NCBI GenBank assembly: GCA_021771675.1
Contig: JAETOP010000043.1
Coordinates: forward strand, 1-28,826
Reading direction: 5' to 3'
DNA length: 28,826 nt
Source of the DNA: Oscillospiraceae bacterium
GTDB lineage: Bacteria; Bacillota_A; Clostridia; Oscillospirales; Oscillospiraceae
In this document: in pieces, positions 21,493 to 28,764 of the stretch
How positions within the stretch are numbered: position 1 is the stretch's first letter
Layout: each line of letters starts with the position of its first letter
Made by a program: the position numbers and the translations under genes
Notes under the pieces: model-generated
What the model was told of the DNA's origin: nothing
The model's database searches: none
What the model saw: only the letters and a program-made list of their open reading frames with translations

Positions 21493-21520
21493 TGCCGGGA
21501 AAGCGATGGCTTTCCCGGCA
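21493..21520 (-). other. Hairpin between operon genes
   Basis: A perfect 12-bp stem (TGCCGGGAAAGC with GCTTTCCCGGCA, 4-base loop) directly before the primase ribosome binding site. No T run. It is similar in placement to the hairpins at 15035 and 19473. Confidence 0.55.
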
Positions 21521-21535
21521 GAGAGTTTTGACCCA

Positions 21536-22504
21536 TCAGGCACCCTTCGGCATGGCAAGGCTGTCCAGAACCAACTGGGCCCCCGCTTTGAGGACATTGC
21601 TGGCCTCCTTGCAGCCCAGCATATACCACCGCAGACTGGCAGGCCGCCGGTCTGCAATCTGTGCCAGCGTCTGGCCACGGCACATGCCCACATCGGCAAT
21701 GGTGCTCAAAGCCTCCTCCAATGTCATCCGGGCGACGATTTCCTCAACCGGCATGGAGGGTAAATACCCACCTTCCGTCACCTGAACAGAAGACTCCTTG
21801 TGTTCTTCCTCCACAGTCCCCGTCTCGGTGTTTCCATCCGTCACCAGCCCTGTTGTCTCATGCACAGGGGTAGTCTCGTCGGAAGATGCCCCTTCAACAG
21901 GAGCGGAGAGGTCGGACGAATTAGCGGCAGGCGGCACAGGGGGATCCTCTGTAAGAACGCCAGGGGCCGGTTTTTCGACCTTGACATTCTCCGTCGGCAA
22001 AGTCGTTTCCACCTGCGCCGCCGGCGCCGGCGCCGTCTCAACCGTCTCGGAGTGAACCGCAGCGGCCTGTCTGGGCGTGTAGGCTTCCTCACCCATGGCC
22101 TGGCAGACATCGCACAACTGGATGCCGAAACCGGCATCCGTCAGGGCGTTGTCCTGGGCTTCATACTGGGCCGCCTGGATGTAGAGCGGGGTGTCCTGTG
22201 CCGTCCGTTCCGCCGTGAAGTTCGCTACCGGCTCCGGGTCATCCTTATGAAGGAAGATCTTGGCCTCGATGATGGCAAGCTGCTCGGTGAGCCGAATGGC
22301 ACTCACCCGGATACGGCCCTGGGGAAAGGCCAGCCGAAACCACAGCTTTTTGTAGCGCAGTTCCAGCCGGGTTGCCTCGGCCTTATCCACCGGCTTTCTG
22401 CTCAGGGACTTTTGCAGCAGCTTTACCGGGTCAAATCCAGCCACCTTGTTCAGTCCGGCCACGGCTTCGTTGGTACGCATCATAGGGGTCTGCTTTTCAT
22501 TCAT
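21536..22504 (-). CDS. Possible single-strand annealing (Rad52/ERF-like) protein with long acidic linker
   Basis: A 322-residue protein in three parts. Residues 1-145 contain a basic strand region (LELRYKKLWFRLAFPQGRIR), a beta strand/helix part (AIIEAKIFLHKDDPEPVANF) and YIQAAQYEAQDNALTDAGFG, which matches the A-x-x-x-A-x-x-RAL-x-x-AGFG motif of single-strand annealing proteins such as Rad52/ERF types (here with Asn-Ala-Leu). Residues 150-245 are a low-complexity Pro/Thr/Glu linker. The rest (LEEALSTIADVGMCRGQTLA and RPASLRWYML) is a small helical domain. It sits in the same operon as a YqaJ exonuclease, the usual partner of such proteins. The assignment is inference. Confidence 0.5.
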   Translation of the reverse strand: MNEKQTPMMRTNEAVAGLNKVAGFDPVKLLQKSLSRKPVDKAEATRLELRYKKLWFRLAFPQGRIRVSAIRLTEQLAIIEAKIFLHKDDPEPVANFTAERTAQDTPLYIQAAQYEAQDNALTDAGFGIQLCDVCQAMGEEAYTPRQAAAVHSETVETAPAPAAQVETTLPTENVKVEKPAPGVLTEDPPVPPAANSSDLSAPVEGASSDETTPVHETTGLVTDGNTETGTVEEEHKESSVQVTEGGYLPSMPVEEIVARMTLEEALSTIADVGMCRGQTLAQIADRRPASLRWYMLGCKEASNVLKAGAQLVLDSLAMPKGA

Positions 22505-22522
22505 GGTGTATTGCTCCTCTCA

Positions 22523-22562
22523 TTAAATAAAAATAAAAGACGCCCTTGCATTTCTGCATAGC
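22523..22562 (-). terminator. Probable internal terminator after recD2
   Basis: On the minus strand GATGC...TGCA, a GAAA loop, TGCA...GCGTC (complement of 22536-22562), followed by TTTTATTTTTATTT. It lies between the helicase gene and the gene at 21536-22504 and would reduce expression of the downstream genes. Confidence 0.5.
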
Positions 22563-22569
22563 ATCTTCC

Positions 22570-24876
22570 TTACACCGCTTCCTTCCAGTCGGAAGGCTCG
22601 CTTGTCATTCCACTCTTTTTGCTGAATGCCTGATAATACAGGCAAATCCTTTCTCCCAGCTTTGTGTTGCGTCGGTCGATCTTGTGGCGGTGAATCGCCA
22701 TGAACAGCACATCCTTCTGACCCACCAGAATCACCTTGCGCTTGGCTCGGGTGACGGCGGTGTAGATCAAAGGGCGGTTCAGCAAGATCGTGTGCGCCTT
22801 CAAAATCGGCATAATGATGGTGTCATACTCCGAGCCCATTGCCTTATGGACAGTGGCGGCATAGGCAAACTCGATACTGCCCATGTCCTCGGCTGTGTAC
22901 TCCACTACCCGCTCACCAGAAAACTCAATGCGAACCTTGGACTTATTGGAGGGCAAAAGTTCAATGGCCCGAATAAAGCCCACATCGCCGTTGGAAATCG
23001 GATCCTTGTTCTTGGTTTGCATTACCCGGTCATTCACACGAAATACCCGGTTGCCGATTTTCAATTCTGTAGAACCGGCGACCTCGGGATTGACCTGCTC
23101 CCTGATAACCTCATTCAGCTGCTGGGCAGACGCCGCCCCATCCGAACGGAAGGGGGAGAGGATCTGTACCCGTTCAACACCGTCCCTGACAATTTCCCGG
23201 AGGTAGGCGGCTTCAATGAGCTCTGCCGCCTCCGCTTGGGTCTTACAGCGCACAAAGACGAAGTCGTCTCCATAGAGAAGGTCTGTCCGGGACTCGTTGA
23301 TATACTTGGCGTTGTAGGCGATCCGGCTATCCTTGGCCTGACGGAATATTTCATCCAAAACCGTGACGGGAATCAGGCCGCAGTCGATCAATTCCCTGAA
23401 CACGCTGCCCGCCCCCACGCTGGGGAGCTGGTCGGCATCACCCACCAGAACGATTTTCGTCCCAGGGCGAACACGGGTAAAGAACTGCTTGGCCAGCCAT
23501 TGATCCACCATAGAGGTTTCATCCACGATAATAAGGTCGGCGTCCAGAGGGAGTCGTTCCTGTTGAAGCTGTTCCTCCAACTCCTCATTTCCCAGCCGCA
23601 GGGCGCTGTGCAGGGTCTTTGCACCCTGAAACCCGGTACTCTCCGCCATCCGCCTGCTGGCCCGTCCGGTAGGGGCGGCCAGCATGATTTTGCCCTTTTC
23701 ATGGAGCTTTTGATAAACGGTGAGTATGGTCTTCAGCACTGTGGTCTTACCTGTGCCGGGGCCACCGGTGATGATGGAGAGATTGTTTTGAAAAGCTGTC
23801 TCCACAGCCTGCTCCTGTCTCGGTGAGAGCCGGATACCCAGCTGTCGCTTGACCTGCCCCAGAACAAAACCGATGGTTTCATTCGGGGGTGTCTCATTCA
23901 GGATTTTCGCAACCTTTCGAGCCGTCTCATCCTCCAGGGCAAACACACGGGGAAGATAGGCGCTGTCTTTACTGGCAACAATGTCGCCCTGTAAAACCAT
24001 CTCCTGATACTGGCTTTCCACTGTTTCCTTTGACACCCAGAGCTGGGGCAGCGGCACTTTCTCGTTGAGAAGTGTGTGTGCCTGCGTGGTCAGTTCCTCC
24101 TGTTCCATAAACAAATGACCGCCCTTATCTTTGCTATCCACCAGAGTGTAGCGCAGCGCCCCCTGTATCCGCATGGGGTCGTCCAGTTTGCCGCCCAGCT
24201 TTTGCACGATGGCATCCACCCGTTTGAAACCGAAGCCGGAGATCTCGCACAGCCTGAATGGGCTCTTTTGCAAAATATCCAGACAACCGATTCCGAAATG
24301 CTGGTAGATTTTCTGCGCTGTATTGGGCGTCACCTTGTAGGGGGCCAACAGAGTCATCAGATCCCGGAGCATACGGCTCTCGGCGTAAGAGGTCTTAATG
24401 TCCTCAAGCCGCTCCTCTGTGATGCCCCTGATTTCCAGCAGCCGCTCCGGCTCATCCTCCAAAATGTCCAATGTGTCCAGGCCAAACCGCTCCACGATGG
24501 CTGCGGCCGTCTTTTCCCCGATTCCCTTCAGCAACCCGGAGGCCAGATAGCCTTGGATGCCGTCTGTGGTACGGGGAACAACCTCATGCCACTGTTCCAC
24601 CACGAGCTGCAAGCCGTATTTGCCATTCTGCCACTGGCCCTCCAAGTTCACCTCCACAGCGTCCGTCTTGGGCAAGTCATAGCCCACGGCAGTGAAGTGG
24701 ATCAGATGATCCCGAAAGTGGTATGGACTTCTGGCGCCCGGCGGCACTTTCTGGTCGGCGGTCTTGTAGGCGGCCACGGTGTATTTGCTGACGGGGTTAA
24801 AAAAGATCGTGCGGTCAAACCGTGCTGTCCCGCAGTATTCCCCCTCCAGCTCCATACTGGTTGTTGTTTCTTCCAT
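22570..24876 (-). CDS. recD2: RecD2-like DNA helicase (SF1)
   Basis: A 768-residue ATP-dependent 5'-3' helicase. It has an N-terminal OB-like part, helix-hairpin-helix repeats (GLLKGIGEKTA near 115-123; FRLCEISGFGF near 207-217), Walker A GGPGTGKTT (371-379), Walker B IIVDETSMVD (449-458), motif III GDADQLPSVGAG (479-490) and a C-terminal UvrD-like part with TVHKAMGSEYD. This is the full RecD2 layout and near-normal length. It works on DNA ends or forks without RecB/RecC. GGGAAGG lies before the ATG at 24876. It lies 21 bases after the YqaJ exonuclease gene, so the two are surely co-transcribed. Confidence 0.9.
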   Translation of the reverse strand: MEETTTSMELEGEYCGTARFDRTIFFNPVSKYTVAAYKTADQKVPPGARSPYHFRDHLIHFTAVGYDLPKTDAVEVNLEGQWQNGKYGLQLVVEQWHEVVPRTTDGIQGYLASGLLKGIGEKTAAAIVERFGLDTLDILEDEPERLLEIRGITEERLEDIKTSYAESRMLRDLMTLLAPYKVTPNTAQKIYQHFGIGCLDILQKSPFRLCEISGFGFKRVDAIVQKLGGKLDDPMRIQGALRYTLVDSKDKGGHLFMEQEELTTQAHTLLNEKVPLPQLWVSKETVESQYQEMVLQGDIVASKDSAYLPRVFALEDETARKVAKILNETPPNETIGFVLGQVKRQLGIRLSPRQEQAVETAFQNNLSIITGGPGTGKTTVLKTILTVYQKLHEKGKIMLAAPTGRASRRMAESTGFQGAKTLHSALRLGNEELEEQLQQERLPLDADLIIVDETSMVDQWLAKQFFTRVRPGTKIVLVGDADQLPSVGAGSVFRELIDCGLIPVTVLDEIFRQAKDSRIAYNAKYINESRTDLLYGDDFVFVRCKTQAEAAELIEAAYLREIVRDGVERVQILSPFRSDGAASAQQLNEVIREQVNPEVAGSTELKIGNRVFRVNDRVMQTKNKDPISNGDVGFIRAIELLPSNKSKVRIEFSGERVVEYTAEDMGSIEFAYAATVHKAMGSEYDTIIMPILKAHTILLNRPLIYTAVTRAKRKVILVGQKDVLFMAIHRHKIDRRNTKLGERICLYYQAFSKKSGMTSEPSDWKEAV

Positions 24877-24897
24877 AGCGTTGTCCTTCCCGCAGGG

Positions 24898-25953
24898 TCA
24901 GGCGGCATCCGCCTTTACCTGCTTCACATTGAATGTGCGGTACTCCGTTACCGAGACAAATTCTTCGTAAATGTCAGGGTGGCAGAGCTTCAGCCGCAGA
25001 AGGTCATCCTTCTTGATCCCCGGCTTTCGGACGGGATTGTAGGTGATAGCGTAGCCGGTGCCGTCTACATCACAGTGAGCCAGACAACTCTGACCCATTT
25101 CGGCGGCAATAATGGCTTTCAGCCGATCCATCTCTTCCTCCACTTTTTTAACGCCGCTTTCCAGTGCTTTTTTCTGCTCTCGCAGAAGCAGGTAGCTGGA
25201 AAACCGCTCACGGAAATTGCCTTCCAGTTCTACCGCATCAGCCGAGGGGTCAGCCGGGCCGGTAAAACGCCGGCTGCTGGCTGCCACAACATCCCCGTCC
25301 TCCGTATAGGGGGGAGGGACATGTGCCAGAACATGATCCGTCCAGAAATAACCTTCCAGCGCAATCAATTCGGACTCATAGGACACATCACGGGTCAGGT
25401 GCCGGATAATGACCTCATCCTCGTTGTTGCCATAGAGGCAGCAGAAATAGACCTCATCCACATCCATGACAGCCATGTAGTGCCGCCCCTGGGCCTCATA
25501 ATACTCCGGGACGATTTCCTCTCCATCTCGCCACCAGTTGTCTTTTGCGTTATAGTTGGTGGTCTTGATTTCGAGGATGGCCGTCTTGCCGTTGGGCAGA
25601 CGGATAAAGTAGTCCACATCCGCAAGCATATAGGGGTGCTGCGGGTGCTGGAACATCTTTTTGACCTGATAGATTGGAAAGCCGGTCTTTCTGTTGAAAA
25701 TCTCGGCTACCAAATCTTCCAGAAGATGTCCCATTTTCAGAGCCACCCAGTTGCCCTCATCGTCCTCCACAGCGGCAATGTTCAGCTTGTCATAGTACAG
25801 ATCTCGGGCGGTTCGGAAGGGTGAAATACCCAAAACCGCCGCCGCATCGCTGCCGCCAATCCCTTTACGCCGGTAGGCCAGCCATTCTTCTTCAGAGAGA
25901 CTGCTGGTATCCACCAGAACAATCGGCTGATATGCCATATCCATAGTGGGCAT
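24898..25953 (-). CDS. YqaJ-family recombination exonuclease
   Basis: A 351-residue protein with the lambda-exonuclease/YqaJ motifs: WLAYRRKGIGGSDAAAVLG (24-42), Glu79 (GHLLEDLVA), Asp112-x-Asp114 (LADVDYF) and the catalytic Glu128-Ile-Lys130 (ILEIKTTNYN), followed by a helical C-terminal domain. These enzymes trim one strand of double-stranded ends and feed annealing proteins. The ATG at 25951-25953 directly follows the TAA of the 49-aa gene, with AAAGGGG upstream. Neighbours are recD2 and, further on, the annealing-like protein. Confidence 0.9.
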   Translation of the reverse strand: MPTMDMAYQPIVLVDTSSLSEEEWLAYRRKGIGGSDAAAVLGISPFRTARDLYYDKLNIAAVEDDEGNWVALKMGHLLEDLVAEIFNRKTGFPIYQVKKMFQHPQHPYMLADVDYFIRLPNGKTAILEIKTTNYNAKDNWWRDGEEIVPEYYEAQGRHYMAVMDVDEVYFCCLYGNNEDEVIIRHLTRDVSYESELIALEGYFWTDHVLAHVPPPYTEDGDVVAASSRRFTGPADPSADAVELEGNFRERFSSYLLLREQKKALESGVKKVEEEMDRLKAIIAAEMGQSCLAHCDVDGTGYAITYNPVRKPGIKKDDLLRLKLCHPDIYEEFVSVTEYRTFNVKQVKADAA

Positions 25954-26103
25954 TTAGCGCGCCCCTTTGGGAATTACGGCCTTATCTGGCCATCCGGCGG
26001 ACTCCATCAGCCGCTGCGAGCGGCCTCTTTTGTCCATCCAGGTCTTGCGGGGAATCCGCCTGCGGCCTTTGGGGCTGCGTCTCCGTTTTCGTTTTCCATA
26101 CAT
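25954..26103 (-). CDS. Very basic 49-aa protein, translationally coupled to the exonuclease
   Basis: ATG at 26101-26103, stop TAA at 25954-25956, immediately followed by the exonuclease ATG. The product starts MYGKRKRRRSPKGRRR and has about one third Arg/Lys, so it should bind nucleic acid. GGTGG lies about 8 bases upstream. Codon use is GC-rich at third positions, like its neighbours. The stop-start junction is the best evidence that it is translated. It is too short for standard gene calling. It overlaps the 68-aa candidate below in another frame. Confidence 0.6.
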   Translation of the reverse strand: MYGKRKRRRSPKGRRRIPRKTWMDKRGRSQRLMESAGWPDKAVIPKGAR

Positions 26104-26213
26104 GGGTCATTCCACCTTTCTTCAATATCCTCAAAGCCTTTCGGCATTTGGGCAAAAAAATAGCGAGGAAACGACCCAATCCATTCCAGATTGGCGCCAC
26201 ACGGTTTCCGCAT
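26007..26213 (-). CDS. Possible small protein (68 aa) in the operon leader
   Basis: From ATG 26211-26213 (AGGAAGG about 9 bases upstream) the frame reads NLEWIGSFPRYFFAQMPKG, then FEDIEERWNDPCMENENGD, which looks like protein, then a Pro/Ala/Gly stretch that coincides with the 49-aa gene in another frame. It overlaps that gene by 97 bases. One of the two, or both, may be real. No family recognised. Confidence 0.35.
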   Translation of the reverse strand: MRKPCGANLEWIGSFPRYFFAQMPKGFEDIEERWNDPCMENENGDAAPKAAGGFPARPGWTKEAARSG

Positions 26214-26252
26214 GGCCGGTGTCCTTCCTCGCACTTGGGGATCATTCCCCGT

Positions 26253-26309
26253 AAAAAACAAAAAAGCCGGCTATATCAGGCCCTAAAAGGGCGCAGTGAT
26301 ACAGTCGGC
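26253..26309 (-). terminator. Strong intrinsic terminator inside the operon leader (attenuator candidate)
   Basis: On the minus strand the arm complementary to 26297-26309 pairs with the arm complementary to 26266-26278: 12 of 13 positions pair, one of them a wobble. The loop holds a further small hairpin, GCCCT-TTT-AGGGC. Six T, one G, six T follow. It lies about 150 bases downstream of the operon promoter and 150 bases before the first gene, so transcription must pass it to reach the operon. Confidence 0.75.
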
Positions 26310-26455
26310 AGCGTACAAACTTGAACAGCGTGTGCAATGCGGGAGGAAAGGCAAAGCCTCTCAACTCCTGCGGGACAGGTCTGTTCTGGCCGCATCCAAA
26401 GAGGGAAGACCAGACTCCTGACACCCCAAGGGGGTACGCACAAAAATCAATTACA
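26310..26455 (-). ncRNA. Structured leader RNA between promoter and terminator
   Basis: The transcript from the promoter at 26461-26489 should begin near 26455 and, if stopped at the terminator at 26253-26309, gives an RNA of about 200 bases. Small stems are visible: CCCC-TT-GGGG near 26427-26436, AGGC-TTT-GCCT near 26346-26358, and an ATGCGG/CCGCAT long-range pairing. No good coding frame is seen. It may be a riboswitch-like or antiterminator-controlled leader, or a free small RNA. It matches no family I know. Confidence 0.45.
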
Positions 26456-26460
26456 GGATT

Positions 26461-26489
26461 AAAATAGCACAATATATTCGGTTTGTCAA
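26461..26489 (-). promoter_or_regulatory. Promoter of the long replication operon
   Basis: On the minus strand TTGACA (complement of 26484-26489), 17 bases, TATTTT (complement of 26461-26466). The -35 box is a perfect consensus. It is the only clear promoter seen upstream of the roughly 14-kb minus-strand operon. Confidence 0.8.
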
Positions 26490-26511
26490 GCCGAATATAC
26501 TATATATTGTG
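26468..26511. promoter_or_regulatory. Nested palindromic operators over the -35 box
   Basis: Inner palindrome: TATATTCGG (26473-26481), 9 bases containing the -35 box, CCGAATATA (26491-26499), perfect. Outer palindrome: CACAATATA (26468-26476) and TATATTGTG (26503-26511), perfect. A dimeric repressor binding here would shut off the replication operon. The binding protein is not identified. Confidence 0.65.
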
Positions 26512-26758
26512 TTTTTTCAATTTAGTGCAGAATATAGGGAAGGATCTGTCCTCTTTAGCTTATGTACGAGGAAATAATCCATTTGCACCTTGAAAATTGC
26601 ACACCTCGCCCCCGGAAGTTATACAGGAGTCGTGGACAGTATGCCGTTTGCGTACCCACGGCGGAAGCGCCGCACAGCGGCGGCCTGAAAATACACGGTC
26701 AAACTGGAGCGTAGGAAATGAGCCGGGGGTGAGCCAAATAAAATTTACAATTATCAGC
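26512..26758. other. Control region between the replication operon and xis/int
   Basis: No gene. It contains CTCGCCCCCGG (26605-26615) facing CCGGGGGTGAG (26723-26733), an inverted repeat with one mismatch, and a small hairpin, GCCGC-ACA-GCGGC (26669-26681). It may hold protein-binding sites, an origin of replication or integrase arm sites; none can be proven from sequence. Confidence 0.4.
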
Positions 26759-26787
26759 TTGGCAATATATATCTGCTGCGGTATAAT
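26759..26787 (+). promoter_or_regulatory. Promoter for xis and int
   Basis: TTGGCA (26759-26764), 17 bases, TATAAT (26782-26787). A strong AAAGGAGGT at 26811-26819 follows with no start codon at the right distance, an orphan ribosome binding sequence; the real xis ribosome binding site is AAAGGAG near 26848. Confidence 0.75.
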
Positions 26788-26861
26788 GTGCCTACCTGCT
26801 AATAGGATAGAAAGGAGGTACTTTCAACCGAACAGTTGCCAAGCTGCAAAGGAGTTCTTCA

Positions 26862-27071
26862 ATGGAACAAAAAATTTGCAGCAACTCTGCTCAGCCCAGC
26901 ACATATACGGTTGAGCAGGTTGCCGAGATTCTTGGTATCAGTATTCGCAAGGCTTATTACCTTTGTGAACACACAGACAATTTCAAAGTTCATCGACTTG
27001 GGAAGCGATGTATCCGTATTCATAAGGAATCATTTGATCGCTGGTTCAATGGATGTGGCAACGCTTCCTAA
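26862..27071 (+). CDS. xis: Excisionase-family DNA-binding protein (Xis)
   Basis: A 69-residue winged-helix protein of the excisionase/MerR-like type: YTVEQVAEILGISIRKAYYL (helix-turn-helix) followed by FKVHRLGKRCIRIHKESFDR (wing and last helix). ATG at 26862 with AAAGGAG upstream. It stops 26 bases before the integrase start, so they form an operon. In integrative elements this protein bends the attachment site DNA and turns the integrase toward excision. Confidence 0.88.
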   Translation: MEQKICSNSAQPSTYTVEQVAEILGISIRKAYYLCEHTDNFKVHRLGKRCIRIHKESFDRWFNGCGNAS

Positions 27072-27097
27072 GCATACCAAGAGAAAGGGCGTTTACC

Positions 27098-28576
27098 ATG
27101 GCAACATATAAAATTCGGGGCATGTCCCACAATGTTATTTTTTCCTATCTGACCGAAACTGGGGAAAGGAAGCAACACTGGGAGTCCTATGAGACTGAAT
27201 TGGAGGCGATTCAACGCAAGGCGTACATTGATGTTCTTCAAAAGGGGAAGCGGTATGACGACATCCGGAAAGCTGCCTTGGAGTATAAAAAGAAACGAGC
27301 AATCGAGGCATCCTCCGTCAAGATGGCCCATGCCGCCCTGCCAGGTCAACCGACTGCACCTTCTCTCCAAGAGGACAACACCTGCCGTACCTTTCGAGAG
27401 TTCATGGAAAAATTCCTGCCCTTCCACGCTCGAAAAGAACGATTTTCCCCCAACACTTATGACAGCTACATCAGCAATCTTGAAAATCACATCTATCCGT
27501 ATTTTGGGGATCGGGTTATGAGCACTATCACAGCAGAGGATATTGACTGTTTTTTGGACTACTTGACGCAGAAGCCCTGTAAAGGGAGCAAAAGCTATGG
27601 AAAGCGCGCTGATGAAACGCCGCACCTTTCATCTGGAACTATTAAGAAAGTCTACAACATCTTGATGGTTGGGTTTCCTACAGCGAAAAAGTGGCGCTAC
27701 ATCACAGAGATCCCAGACACCACCCCTCCCGCCGAAAAGTATAAAAAGCGCTCGGCATGGGAGCCAGAGAAAATCTTTGAGACACTGGATGGTATGAAAG
27801 ACAACCCACTTCTTCATTTGGCTGTCCACATGGCTTTCGTATGCTCCTTCCGGGCTGGGGAAGTAGCCGGGATCGACATCTCAACAATTGACTTCCGAGA
27901 TCGGAGTCTTTGGGTCACACAAATCGTTCAACGAGTATCTGATGAGGCAATCAAAACAATCCCAAAAGAGGAAATCATCGCTGTCTTTCCAAAACAGGTT
28001 GCTACAGCTAAAAGCAGCCTTATTCTCAAAGATCCCAAAACAGAAGGCAGCAAACGAAAACAGTATCTGACCACCCCGCTATTGCAAGAGATCAAAGAGC
28101 GGCTGACTGTGATTGAAGGCAACAAAGCGTTCTTCGGCAAAAGCTATCATAATTACGGCTTGCTGTTTTGCCAGCCAGATGGTCGGCCCGTTGATCCCAA
28201 GTGGTTCAATTCGGCTTTCAAGGAATGGCAGCGGTCAATCGGTATTGATCACCCAATCGAGCTTCAAGGGCTCCGCAAGTCTGGTCAGATGCACAAGGTT
28301 CGTCTCAGCCAAAATAACTACCAGCTTGTCGCTGAAAGCGGAGGTCAGTCGCCCCAAGTCCTTATGAGTAACTACAACGAGGCTCTGGACTCTGAAAAAC
28401 GCACTCTGTCCCTTCTGGTGGAAACAAGCTTTTATCCCGGATATGCTTCTCCAACTATCACAGACTTTTCCTCCGTTCAGGCACTTGATTTACTGATGAA
28501 AAAAGTACAGCAGGATCCCACTCTGTATCAACAGCTTTTGCAGTTAATGGTTGCCGATGCAGCTAAGGCAACATAA
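27098..28576 (+). CDS. int: Tyrosine integrase of the element
   Basis: About 492 residues from ATG 27098 (GAGAAAGGG upstream; the frame is open from 27053 but that part lies in xis). Layout: N-terminal arm-binding part (1-95), core-binding SAM-like domain (about 100-190), catalytic domain (220-450). Visible catalytic residues are Arg252 (CSFRAGEVAG), Lys314 (DPKTEGS), Arg393 (QGLRKS) and Tyr426 (MSNYNEA). The two usual histidines are Gln here (Gln390 in place of H-x-L-R, Gln417 in place of the GH motif). The gene points toward tRNA-Thr, the likely attachment site. Confidence 0.9.
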   Translation: MATYKIRGMSHNVIFSYLTETGERKQHWESYETELEAIQRKAYIDVLQKGKRYDDIRKAALEYKKKRAIEASSVKMAHAALPGQPTAPSLQEDNTCRTFREFMEKFLPFHARKERFSPNTYDSYISNLENHIYPYFGDRVMSTITAEDIDCFLDYLTQKPCKGSKSYGKRADETPHLSSGTIKKVYNILMVGFPTAKKWRYITEIPDTTPPAEKYKKRSAWEPEKIFETLDGMKDNPLLHLAVHMAFVCSFRAGEVAGIDISTIDFRDRSLWVTQIVQRVSDEAIKTIPKEEIIAVFPKQVATAKSSLILKDPKTEGSKRKQYLTTPLLQEIKERLTVIEGNKAFFGKSYHNYGLLFCQPDGRPVDPKWFNSAFKEWQRSIGIDHPIELQGLRKSGQMHKVRLSQNNYQLVAESGGQSPQVLMSNYNEALDSEKRTLSLLVETSFYPGYASPTITDFSSVQALDLLMKKVQQDPTLYQQLLQLMVADAAKAT

Positions 28577-28641
28577 TGCACAAAGAATTTGGATTAGCAT
28601 GATTGTTAGCATGGCGGGCCTTTTTGACTTGCCGGAAGAAA

Positions 28642-28682
28642 AAGTAAAAACCCGCTATCCCTTGCGGGACAACGGGTTTCTT
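28642..28682. terminator. Two-way terminator between int and tRNA-Thr
   Basis: AAACCCG (28648-28654) pairs with CGGGTTT (28673-28679), with a smaller inner stem (TCCC/GGGA). On the minus strand a T-rich tract follows (TTTTTACTTTTT), which suits the end of the tRNA transcript; on the plus strand TTTCTTT follows, which suits the end of int. Confidence 0.75.
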
Positions 28683-28758
<76 letters not shown>

Positions 28759-28764
28759 ATAAAA

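Noticed and set aside
24076..25824. A 582-codon plus-strand open frame, plus similar long ones at 22546-23826, 20630-21355 and 2294-3229
   Set aside because: They lie opposite recD2, the exonuclease, the primase and parM, which have clear motifs and ribosome binding sites. Long antisense frames are expected in GC-rich genes with few stop codons on the other strand.
26242..26472. 76-codon minus-strand frame in the operon leader
   Set aside because: It starts at the -10 region, before any transcript could begin, and runs through the terminator. The sequence is better explained as structured leader RNA.
26836..27111. 91-codon plus-strand frame overlapping xis
   Set aside because: Starts at a TTG badly spaced from the orphan AAAGGAGGT and is out of frame with the clear Xis fold at 26862-27071.
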